Shown in pieces: positions 23,858 to 33,905 of a DNA stretch of 64,000 nucleotides (positions are counted from its first letter, which is position 1; every line of letters starts with the position of its first letter). This DNA comes from Helopsaltes ochotensis (taxonomy: Eukaryota > Chordata > Aves > Passeriformes > Locustellidae): NCBI GenBank assembly GCA_013400155.1, contig VXBM01000766.1, forward strand, positions 90,696 through 154,695. The letters run 5' to 3'. Both the position numbers and the translations under genes were made by a program. The notes under the pieces are model-generated. The model made no database searches and was not told the origin of the DNA. It saw only the letters and a list, made by a program, of their open reading frames with translations.

Positions 23858-24578
23858 AATCACAGAATCATAGAGCCACGATATAGTGCTGCTGGAGGGG
23901 ACATCTGAAGGACATCCTTTCCAACTCCTCTTCTAAAGCAAGACCATGTAGAGTTGATTGCCTAGGATCATCTCCAGATAGCTTTTGACTACCTCAAAGG
24001 AGGGAAGCTCCGTAACATCCCTGGTTAAACTGTGTCAGAGATCAGCCAATGTCTCTGTATTTTGTGATCTTCAGAGGGAACCTCCTGCGTTTCAGTTTAT
24101 GCCCTTTGTTGTCAATGAACACCACTGGAAAGAGCCTGGCTCCACCTTTTTTGCACCCTCACTCAAGTATTTATAAGGTCCTCCCTCCAAGCCTTCTCTG
24201 GGCTGAGCAGTCCCAGCTTTCTCAATTTTTCATCATATGAGCGATGCTGCAGTGCCTTAGTCATCTTAGTGGTTGGACTCTCTGCTATGGACCTGTCTTG
24301 TACTGAGGAGCCAAGAACTGGACTGAATTCTCCAGGATCACCTCATTTAACCGAGTGGCAACACTTTTCCTGACAGAGCCCAGGATCTCCATCAGGAAAT
24401 CCTGAGTCTTTTGGCTGCAAGAGTACTTTGCTTGCTCATGTTCAACATGGTGTTCACTGGGACCTCTAGGTCTTTTTCTGACAATCTGCTTTCCATATAA
24501 CTTCACCCAACATATATTGGTGTATAGGGACGTTCCTCCCTAGGTGCAGGACTTCTCTCCTTTCACAGCTTAAAATTC
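23858..24578 (-). pseudogene. CR1 LINE, ORF2 C-terminus plus 3' UTR
   Basis: A 720-bp minus-strand CR1. The 3' terminal motif is at the low edge (AATCACAGAATCATAGAG on the plus strand). Moving upward in coordinate it passes through the 3' UTR, then antisense text for the end of ORF2, and ends near TAGGTGCAGGACTTC, which corresponds to the segment just before the post-catalytic part of the reverse transcriptase. An internal deletion shortens the ORF2 part, and stops interrupt the frame. Open frames of 60-86 codons on either strand here are by-products. Confidence 0.87.
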
Positions 24579-25545
24579 ACAAAGTCTAGGTTTAGAATAA
24601 ACTTTATAAATAATGACAAATCAGGTATCTTTTCCTGAATCCTCCAAATAATGAAGATACATGAATCAGAAACAGCACTTGGGAAACTGATCATATGTTG
24701 TGTCTATGCACATAAAAACTGCTTGGATAGATTGGGAAAACCAGGGACAAAAACCTAAGAGAAGTGTTCACCAAAAAGAAGAGACCCTGGAAAGAGGGTG
24801 CCTAGAAAGAAAGTGGTGAAGCTACTGGCTGGAGAAAAGATCCTGGAGCTAGAGGAAGTGTGTGAAATTGGGGAAGATACATGTGGATGAAGCTGGGGAC
24901 TCTGGCTTGTAACACCTGAGACTGGTGGCTCCAAGGAGTGACAATACAAGTAAAATCCAACACGACTTTTGGACTTTAAAATTGTCACACATATTTGAAG
25001 TATTTTTTTAATGAAAAACTGAATAAAGTAAAAAATTGATTATAGAATTTAAATTATCCTTAATAGCTATTATGCTATTGAAATTCAGAAAATAAATATT
25101 TCACCAGTGATAATGTAAAAAGCAGTGATTATTTCCCTAACTTACTGTGTTGATCCATCCAGGAAATGACTATTTCATAAAGCAAGAGATTTGGTTAAAA
25201 AATAATGGCCAATGTACTTGAAATACATTAGTATGATCATTGATGACAGTAACCTGATGTGACCTAACAAATGGTTTTATTGTTCTCTTTTAATGATAGT
25301 TACTAAGTAATGGTAACTCCCATTGTCTGAAGACCTCTAAAAAGTAATTTGGCTTTTTTGGCTTCTTGGGATTCAGGGACTATGGCTACCTTGGTTTTTT
25401 ATTGCAGCACCATGTTAGAATTGACAACATTTTTCTCTGGCAGATCTATAGCATAGCAGGTGCTGTCAACCTTCCTAAGCGAGCTCTAGAAAAATAAAAT
25501 TTTCAGTACTATTGTGCAAATAAGTTATATTTCCAGATGACATCA
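24579..25545. other. Stretch without recognised gene
   Basis: No recognised exon or repeat. A purine-rich segment at about 24760-24900 creates an antisense open frame of 77 codons that is serine-rich and unsupported. Confidence 0.5.
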
Positions 25546-25790
25546 TTGAATCATGAATGATTTTGGTTGGAAAAGACCTTTAACATCATCAAGTCCAACC
25601 ATTAACCCAGCATTGCCAAGTCCACCACTGAAAGTCTTTACACACCTCCAGGGATGGTGACTCAACCACTTCCCTTGGCAGCCTGTTCTAGAGCTTGGCA
25701 ACCCTTTCAGTGGAGAATGTTTTTCCTAATGTCCAATATAAACCTCTACTGGTACAATTTGAGGCTGTTTTCTCTCATCCTAGAAGATAC
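25546..25790 (-). mobile_element. CR1 LINE 3' UTR fragment
   Basis: A minus-strand CR1 tail. The plus strand reads GGTTGGAAAAGACCTTTAAC, AAGTCCAACCATTAACCCAG, CCTCCAGGGATGGTGACTCA and CAGCCTGTTCTAGAGCTTGG, all characteristic of the CR1 3' UTR in reverse complement. No coding part remains. Confidence 0.9.
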
Positions 25791-27935
25791 TAAGAGTTTT
25801 GTACCAGTTTAGGTACAAAGAACAGGAAATTCTTTCCTTGGAGTGATGCGGTGTATCTTGAGGATCTCCTATCAAAATGTCTAAATATTTTCTAAAAACA
25901 CATCTAACCAGTCAACATGACATAATAGCTACTGTCACTCTGCATTTCTTCTTTTTCAGCAAATAAATGTAATCTGGCAGGCTATCAGGCTATTTCACTT
26001 TTCCTGTTTTCTGTATTTGGGAAGACTACAACTGAGAACTGCAAAATCTTCCTGGTAGATCTGTCACGTAGAAAACAAACAAAAAAAAGATATCCAACCT
26101 TTTATATTCAGTAAATGGTATCTCTTTTTTTCAATTATCATACATCTGTCAATCATCTTTTTTAGTTCTGACTTACAGCTCAACAGTTATTGATTTCAAA
26201 ACATGTAATATTATTGTATCCAATCTTAGCATTTAAACCTCTGTTATTTCCAGTTTGTTTTGATAGTCCTTCCTGTAGAGCAATCTAGAATGACTTTATA
26301 CACATTCTCTAATCTTTCTTTCCTCGTTCATTTACTTCTCTCTTTATAAGAAACACTAGAAGTCTTTCCTGTACTCATATAATTGTATAACCTCATCACT
26401 AGCTACACTATGATTGACAATGACTGACAGATTTTTTGTTTTCAAGTTCACAATTTATTTTTTACAGATAAGCATCTGAAAATCTGTTCAAGAAGATGAT
26501 TAGAAGTAAATGATTGTTGTAAAATATAAGTTATTGAAAGATTTTTGTATAATATCTTATACTTCTTCTGAGATTATAATTTTGTGTTGAATAGAGCTAT
26601 TGTTATAATGTAGTTAGATGGGGTGAAATACCATTTTGGAGTGAAGTGACTGATTTTAAAGCATGCTGATTTGGTAGTCTCAGAGCACAAAATCTCCCAC
26701 ATCAATAGCTCAACATTTTCCACGATGCTCTATCAAGGCTATCATCACTTAATTTTTCAGAGCCTGCCAGTAAAGGTGCCAATTTTACTCCTATATTACA
26801 ACAGACAATCAAGCAAGAAGACTCTGGAGCTGTAAATTGATACTGATAAGCAGAGGACATGTTTTGAAGTGAAGGTTAAATATTTCTATCTGAATTGGCC
26901 CATCTGAATAGGGTGCAAACCCCATGTAAGCCACATATATCCAGAGATTTCTGTCTAGGAAAGCAAACTCGCCAGTGGAATGTGACATTCCTTAGCTTTC
27001 ATTATAATATTAATTACAATTCATTACAACAGGGCATGTGTCACCTGGATGGTTGTATATGCTGTAATAGGATATGCAGGCCACACAATTATTACCGACT
27101 ATATTCTTGGATTAGTGTTCAAATAAATCCAAAAGATTGTGTCCATGTGGATGCTTATGCCAGTTTCAGATCCCCAGAAGCATCTTGGCTGTCTCAAAAA
27201 CTTTGGTGCACTGTCCTCTTCAGTTCTAACTTCTTTTCTTAGAAAACCCAGGCATGCAGAAAAGCAAATGAAGGAACAAACAAAAAATCCAAAGGAGAAT
27301 TAGTGCTTAATTTCTTTGGTCTGTGTGGTAGGAAGAAAAGCATCTTAGGGTCTATTATACAGAACTTTGATTCCATAAAGTAGTTTTGCTCCACTTGTCT
27401 CCTTGCTTGTTGCTTATTGCCTGTGTAGATTTGGAGACACTCATGATGTTAGCAGCACTCTCAAAATAATGACCTGGTTTGATAAATTCGGTCAAAAGCT
27501 TTTCAGCTTTGGAAGAAATATACTAAGACACAGTTATCCAGAGTCAAAATGAAATTTTGTTTTGTGTAGGCAAGCATTCACCCCTATAAAAGAGGTCAGC
27601 CCAAGTAAATCCAATTGATATCCTAAGTATTAGAAAACTTAGATGAATCATTCTAAACAATGAAAAAAACATGATTCTGACTTTGCCAAGAACAGGTTCT
27701 TATTACCAGCACTCAGCTGACATTGTTTCCAGATTGTTTGATTGTTTGGGGTTTTTTTCTTCCTGTTTACCTAAAACTCATTCAGCCAAAGAGGTTTTTT
27801 GATTTATTGAAGCACTATAAGAAAAAAAAAAAAAGAAACAAAAAACAAACAAAAAAACAAACACTGCAAATGGTAAACGTAAAGTTAAGTTTCAGAATGT
27901 AGTTGTAAAACCAGTTTTACTTGAGTTTTCATGAT
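25791..27935. other. AT-rich stretch, no gene recognised
   Basis: About 2.1 kb. A 115-codon open frame at 26895-27242 (+) is the only long one. It has no splice or promoter context, and I reject it as a gene. A-rich low complexity at about 27821-27863. Confidence 0.5.
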
Positions 27936-28683
27936 TGTTGTGGTCTGATACTGTGGGAGCCTGTGCTCCCCTGGGCCCCCCAGAGGAAGACGAAAATGTA
28001 GGGGTTGAATTGAAGTCTTCAGAGAAATTAAAATATATTAAGCCATGCTAATAAGAAGTAGAGGTTTGACTATAGTTTTAAGCAAGCAGATTCGAAGTGC
28101 CTTATGAGACAGCATAAAGGTAGTGCCCTTAGGCCTAGAATTCAGCTTTAGACATAATAAAAATAAGTTCATGACATCAGTTAGAACAAGTACAGCTTTC
28201 ACGCAAATACGATAGAGGTTTTTATGTTAATAGATACAGATTTTTTTTACGTTAATGAGATATGCTACATGCATAAGTGTTTTGCAAAAACTGATACTAA
28301 TTTTCATAGTTTTTCATGATTTCACGTATTTTCAAAGTTAGATTCAGATTGGTGCAGAGAAATTGTTTTAGAAGTGTGTTCTTAGTTAATTGGGTAGCCT
28401 ATAGATAAGAATATGAATATGCATTCAGAATTTAGAGATAAAAAGCCCCCGTTTCAAGGCGATAGCATCAGTCAATCAATCTGATTGATCGGTCCACCCT
28501 CCTGCCATCTTCAACAAGAGAGAACGGGGCGCTGCCAAAGAATCCTGCCAAGGAATAGCGAACAAACTTTGCCAAGCACTATTCTGCTTGGGGGGTGCTT
28601 TCATTGCTCTTGCTTTCACTGCTGTGTGGGGAGTGCTGCCGCATGATACTTGAAATAATTTGTTGCATATTAATGAAACCAAG
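27936..28683 (+). mobile_element. Probable LTR (U3-R), truncated at its 3' side
   Basis: This looks like the U3 and R parts of a plus-strand avian LTR. It starts near TGTTGTGGTCTGATACTGTG, has a GC-rich head (GTGCTCCCCTGGGCCCCCC), then a long AT-rich U3 with a TATA-type box, GATAAAAAGCCCC, at about 28437-28449. A GC-richer leader follows (ACAAGAGAGAACGGGGCGCT and CTGCCGCATGATACTTG). The poly(A) signal and U5 are not visible because the next LTR begins at 28684. I recognise the type but not the exact family, and the left boundary is approximate. Confidence 0.55.
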
Positions 28684-29727
28684 TGCTGTAGGTTGACACT
28701 GACCAAATTCCAGGCACCCATGAAAGACACTCACTCACTCCCCTCTGCAGCTGGGCAGAGGAGACAAAATTTAATGAATTTAATGTTAATGGGTTGAGAT
28801 AAGGAGCAGGAGAGATCACTCATCAAATACTGTCAAGAGCAAAATAGGCTCAACTTAGAAATATGAAGTGAATTTATTACGCTAACAAAATCAAAGCAGG
28901 ATAATGAGTAGTAAAATAAAACCTTGAGAACACTTCCCCCCACCCCTCCCACCTTCCATCTCTACCTCCTACCCCTGCAGCACAATGAGGCAAGGAATGG
29001 GGGTTATCAGTTCATCACCCAAGGCTTCTGCTGCTCAGGTAGACAAGTCTTTTCCCTGCTGCACGGTAGGGAACCTCCCACCAGAGACAGTTCTCCATGA
29101 ATTCCAGTTGTGAGTCCATCTTACAAGCAGCAGTCCTCCTCAAATTGCTCAGTGTGGGCCACTCTTCTGTGGGGTGCAGTCCTTCAAGGACAGGCTGCTC
29201 CAACAGGGCAGCAGGGCCCCTCTCTCCATGAGTGTCCCACAGGTCTCAGCCTCCTCCAGGCATCCATCTGCTCTGGTGTGGGACTCCTCCATGGGCTGCA
29301 GGTGCATCTCTGCATCCCCGTGGACCTCTATGAGCTGCAGGGGCACAGCTGCCTCACCATGGTCTACACCACAGGCTGCAGAGGAGTCTCAACTCCAGCA
29401 CATGGAACACCTCCTACCCCTCCTTCTCCACTGACCTTGGTGGCTGCAGAGCTGTTCCTCTCACGTGTTCTCACTCCACTCTTCTCTAGTCATGATTAAA
29501 ATTGGGCAACAACTTTTTTGGTTTTCTTTCTTCTTAAATCCGTTATCACAGAGGTTTTACTAGCATTTCTAATTGGCTCAGTCTCAGCCAGTGCCTTGTC
29601 CATCTTTGGAGCCATCGAGGATTGGCTCTGCTGGATATGATGGAAGCTTCTAGTATCTTCTCACAGAAGTCACCCCTGTAGCCACCCCCCTCCCCCCCAA
29701 AACCAAGCCATGCAAAACCAATATACA
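28684..29727 (-). mobile_element. Solo LTR of an endogenous retrovirus
   Basis: A 1,044-bp minus-strand LTR of a widespread avian family. Read on the minus strand it starts with TGTATATTGG, which leads into TTTTGCATGG, carries two CCAAT boxes (ATTGG on the plus strand at 29572-29576 and 29621-29625), a degenerate TATA (GATTTAA near 29532-29538) and a long GC-rich leader of degenerate 30-50 bp sub-repeats built on CTGCAG and CATGG words. It has AATAAA at 28873-28878 and ends with the reverse complement of TGCTGTAGG at 28684. Flanking 5-mers (CCAAG and GAATA) do not match, so no target-site duplication is visible. Overlapping open frames of 60-130 codons inside are by-products of the GC-rich leader. 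Confidence 0.8.
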
Positions 29728-30348
29728 GAATAAAATGATACTTGCAATAATAAATTAATTTCTGTTAATGTTAGTGAACTCCATTTAAGGTGGTCTAGTA
29801 CCATGTCTTTATTATTCCTGGTATTACAGCTCCAAGCAAACAAAAAAGAATGCTTTTTTTCCCCTCTTTCTTTTTTCTTTAATTTGTTCATATGTCTGAC
29901 CACTCAAAGAATATACAGAATATAGGGCATATTCTGATACAGCTTGAATTTTTCCCTTTAGCTATTCATGCACTTTTAAGACATGAGTATTTCTTTTTAT
30001 AGAGTTTAATATTTTGTCTTTAAATTCATGTTGCTTCTAACGTTTCTTTCCTTTTCTCACTCTGTATAAATTGCAATTCTTCAGGTCTTCCTCACAGTGG
30101 GATTCATCAACAATGAGAGAGCAAGAGATTCTTAGTATCTATGAAAATCACCCATCTACACATTCTCATCAGAATTTTGTTAAATTAAAAAAGAAGAAAA
30201 TTCTAGTCTAGGGAATTCTAGGAGATTTCTAGATAGATTGAATGAGTCTATTAGTAATATTTCCTGAAAATAATTCTTATGCAGTTCTAATGAAACAATT
30301 AAAATTATTTTTATGGACAAAACTGAAGAAATGGATAACTGTTGAAAA
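29728..30348. other. AT-rich spacer between two inverted LTRs
   Basis: About 620 bp with no recognised feature, lying between the U3 ends of two LTRs of the same family. Confidence 0.55.
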
Positions 30349-30995
30349 TTTATTGGGTTTCCATGGTAAGGTTTTAGTAGTGGATGAGATGAAAGTTGTT
30401 TTTTCTGAGAAGCTGCTGGAAGCTTCCCTTATATACAGCAGAGCCAATGCCAGTTGACTGCAAGACAGATCTGCTGTTGATCAAGGATGACCCCATCAGT
30501 GGAGGTGGGTGGGCCTCGGAGATAGCGCATCTGGAGACAGAATATGTGAGAGAAACTGCTCTGCAGAGACCAAGATCAGTGAGAGAGGAGAGGGATGAGG
30601 TTCCCCAGGACCCAGCGCAGAGATTCCCCTCCAGCCCGATGCGCATACTGCAGCAGCTGTGCCCCTGCAGCCCATGGACGTGAGCAGTGAAGCAGAGAAA
30701 CACCTGAAGCCCCTGGAGGACCCCACACCACAGCAGAAGGATGTTCCCAAAGGAGGCTGTGAATCTGTGGGAAACTCACCTTTGAGCAGGTTCCTGGAAG
30801 GACCTGTGGCCCTGTGCAGAGAGGAGCCCACCACAGAGCAGGTTTGCTTGCAGGACTTGGGAAGCTGTGAGGGACTCATGCTGAAGCAGTTCATAAACAA
30901 ATGCAGCCCATAGGAATTACTCACATTGGAGAAGCTCATGGAGGACAGTCTCCCATGGGTGAGGCTCTGTGTAGAACAAGGGAAAAGTGAAAAAA
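30349..30995 (+). mobile_element. LTR fragment, 5' part, same family as 28684-29727
   Basis: The plus-strand counterpart of the preceding LTR. It begins near TTTATTGGGTTTCCATGG, has a CCAAT box at 30444-30448 and then the sub-repeat leader. CAGCTGTGCCCCTGCAG at 30654-30670 is the exact inverse of 29335-29351 in the other copy. It stops around 30995 before the AATAAA and U5. The first base pair is TT rather than TG, so it is older or mutated. Short open frames here on both strands are by-products. Confidence 0.75.
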
Positions 30996-31268
30996 TATTA
31001 ATACGATTTGCTTGAAGCCAGGTAAAGAATCTTTCTCAAGATAAAAAGAATCCATCTAATTACTACAGCCAGTTTGCTTCATAAGTAAAGCTTCTGACAG
31101 GAAAATCTAAAATAATATCATAGGTTTTGTTGCTGTTTCTCTGGTACTGTGGATTAAGCACTATATAGAAATGTCTCCTTGTTTATACATTTTAGTGAGT
31201 GTGTGGGAAGTGCTGAGTGTTTTTTATTCCCTTGAGAATGTCTTTTGCCTCTATTTCACTGATGTTCT
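30996..31268. other. AT-rich stretch, nothing recognised
   Basis: Unique-looking sequence running into the assembly gap. Confidence 0.5.
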
Positions 31269-31553
31269 NNNNNNNNNNNNNNNNNNNNNNNNNNNNNNNN
31301 NNNNNNNNNNNNNNNNNNNNNNNNNNNNNNNNNNNNNNNNNNNNNNNNNNNNNNNNNNNNNNNNNNNNNNNNNNNNNNNNNNNNNNNNNNNNNNNNNNNN
31401 NNNNNNNNNNNNNNNNNNNNNNNNNNNNNNNNNNNNNNNNNNNNNNNNNNNNNNNNNNNNNNNNNNNNNNNNNNNNNNNNNNNNNNNNNNNNNNNNNNNN
31501 NNNNNNNNNNNNNNNNNNNNNNNNNNNNNNNNNNNNNNNNNNNNNNNNNNNNN
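31269..31553. other. Assembly gap (285 N)
   Basis: A run of 285 undetermined bases. Any open frame reported across it is an artefact. Confidence 0.99.
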
Positions 31554-31683
31554 GTCAAGTCCAATGATCAACCCAGCACTACCACTGTAAAACCCAGCAG
31601 TATCAGCCTAAACCACTAAACCAGATGACCCAGCATCAGACCCAGACACCTCTTAAACACCTCCAGGGATGGTGGATCCAATT
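31554..31683 (-). mobile_element. CR1 LINE 3' UTR fragment, cut by the gap
   Basis: A minus-strand CR1 tail starting right at the gap edge (GTCAAGTCCAATGATCAACC) and continuing to CACCTCCAGGGATGGTGG. The terminal motif must lie within the N run. The segment also holds a local duplication of AACCCAGCA-type text. Confidence 0.8.
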
Positions 31684-33526
31684 CTATCTGTTGTATTTTC
31701 AAAAAAAACCCCTGATGGTTGACAGAATATTCCATTTGAATTAAATATAGAATGATATTTATTTATTTTTATGTATTGTTCAACCAGTGTTTTAGCTTAG
31801 TGGCTTGTTACTAAACCAACCCTGATTTAATTTCTTTCCCAAGGTGAATACGAAAAACTAAAATAAGAATGAAACTTTTGACAAATTTTGCCTCTAATAT
31901 TTATCAATTCTGTTATTCAGATTTTGGGGAGAGAGGAGTATTTTATTTTATTCTAATATTTCTTCTGCATAAAATCTAGTACAGAGCTGGGGCTCTGTTT
32001 CTGATTTTACAAATTTTATACATTTGAAATGCTGAGAAATTCACCAAGGCTTATAGAGACTTGCAGAGTTTAACCTGTTGAAATAGAAAGTAGGTTAGTG
32101 TTCATCCCAGATAGGAACATACACACGGACTTCTTTTTAAATGCATATTTAAGGAATGAATCAAACTGCATTTTACCCTGAAATCCTCATATAACAGAAA
32201 TTAGTCCTCTGCTTTTCTTTAATTTTGACATAACTTTTAGAAACTTAAGGACTTAATGACAGTTTTGGTATAATTTTCTTAGTTAATTTATAGACAAAGT
32301 TGGAAGGAAACTCCAAATTATTAAACCCTTTGGTACTTTAGAATAATACACTGTACAACTGGAATACTGTCTTACAGTAAAATATGTTTCCTCCTCCTAA
32401 CTCAGAATCTGCAGCTGAAGTAGAAGAGGGTTCCTACTATGGGGCTCCTCAGGTTTTATACTTAATCCAATATATAGATATTTTTTGATTTTTTTCTCTT
32501 GAAATCCTTTGGCAAAATGGCCATGTTTTGACATACCTGAGCATTTGTATACCTGTTTATCAACTGTTGTCTTTTACATGCACAAAGAACACATAAGAGT
32601 CACTGAAGGACTGAGGAAATTCAATATTCAGATTTCTAGTTTATAATTATATTAGCAAACATATATAGAAAAGTAGTTGATAAAGTTTCAGATGTCTCTA
32701 AGATATTGAAACACATGATGGTTCAAGGCATTTTTTCAGAATTGAGTGATCTAATTTCATTTGCTTCTCTAGCGATGCTGTATTGAGTGTTTCAGTTTAG
32801 TTTATTTCTAATCTTAATAGCTTTTCTTTTTTTACCCCTGAAAACTCTTTCAGTATTTGATATATTTTTATGAGAATTTAAGCTTTCTATTTTAAACACA
32901 TTTCTAGTCCCTTCAGGCAAACCTGAAAAGTAAACATTATTGCACCTAGCAGTTCAAAACATACTATGTAAATAAAAGAAACCTCTTATATACGTGATTT
33001 TCATTTGTTCTACTTATAGTTTTTCAATATGACGAGTTCATAAAACTGTGGATGTTTCTCTTTCTCCACTGGTACAAATGTAATGATAAACCTGCTTCTG
33101 GGAATTTAAGTTGGAGAGTTTCATACATCTCCCACAGGGTCTCATTTCTTTTCTGCCTTGGAAAAGGTTCCTTCAAAACCAAAACAAAAAAATACCGAAT
33201 CCTCATTATAATATTCCTGTTCTGTATCAATCAAATATAGCTATGTTCTTTCAAAAGGAAGGTAAATGAACTAAAGGAAGAGTATAATTGAAAGTTCCTT
33301 ATTTATGAATGTAAAAGACCAATCCTCAAAAATGCAAAAAATCTTACCTTTTTCAATGATTCTATTCAATACATCAAGAGAAATAATAAGGAAATAAAAG
33401 GATTTCAGCTAGAAATATTTGTAACAGCTGACTGGGGTTTTGGAAAAATATTCAGTTCAATATGACTCTGAAGTGGACAATTACAGCCCTACAATAAAAA
33501 ATTCTTGTTGATATCATCTCATCTAA
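31684..33526. other. AT-rich stretch, no gene recognised
   Basis: About 1.8 kb with no recognised exon, RNA or repeat. Confidence 0.5.
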
Positions 33527-33905
33527 TATCAAAAGAAGCGAGACCACCCACGTGTGGCTCTGGACGCAGTCATGACACAAAGCCGAGATCACGAACAGTT
33601 TCAGATGGCAACTGTTTATTATTGAAAAAGGCTGACCTTTTATACACCTTGTAATTGTTTATACTTCTTCAACCCCAACTATTGGCCACAAAAAGTCAAC
33701 ATAATACCATTGGTGATAAGAAACAGTGACTTCAGCTAACTTTCTAAAAATACTTTGTCCTGCCGCAAACTTCTCTCCCTATCTTTCTTCAGTTCCTCTC
33801 TTCTCTCAGTCTCCTTGGTAATGGCCTTGGAGAGAGAGCTCCTTCTTGCTTCTCAACTTCTTCTTGCTCCTTTAGCTAACAGGCCCGCTGTTAGCCCCTT
33901 CCACA
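33527..33905 (-). mobile_element. LTR of an endogenous retrovirus
   Basis: A compact minus-strand LTR of about 380 bp. Read on the minus strand, U3 starts TGTGGAAGGGGCTAACAGCG and has a purine-rich middle. CCAAT boxes follow (plus-strand ATTGG at about 33681-33685 and 33710-33714), then TATAAAAGG at 33636-33644 and AATAAA at 33615-33620. U5 ends with text antisense to GCGAGACCACCCACGTGTGG. TATA and AATAAA are only 15 nt apart. No matching target-site duplication was found, and the U5 edge is approximate. I recognise it as a passerine-type LTR without naming the family. Confidence 0.8.
33636..33644 (-). promoter_or_regulatory. LTR TATA box
   Basis: TATAAAAGG on the minus strand within the U3 of the LTR at 33527-33905. 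Confidence 0.65.

Noticed and set aside
26895..27242. 115-codon plus-strand open frame
   Set aside because: No recognised domain, no acceptor or promoter pattern, cysteine- and tyrosine-rich by base composition, so most likely chance.
29110..29499. 129-codon plus-strand open frame and overlapping frames on both strands
   Set aside because: By-product of the sub-repeat leader of the LTR at 28684-29727.
31171..31590. Open frames of 102-139 codons
   Set aside because: They consist almost entirely of undetermined residues from the N gap.
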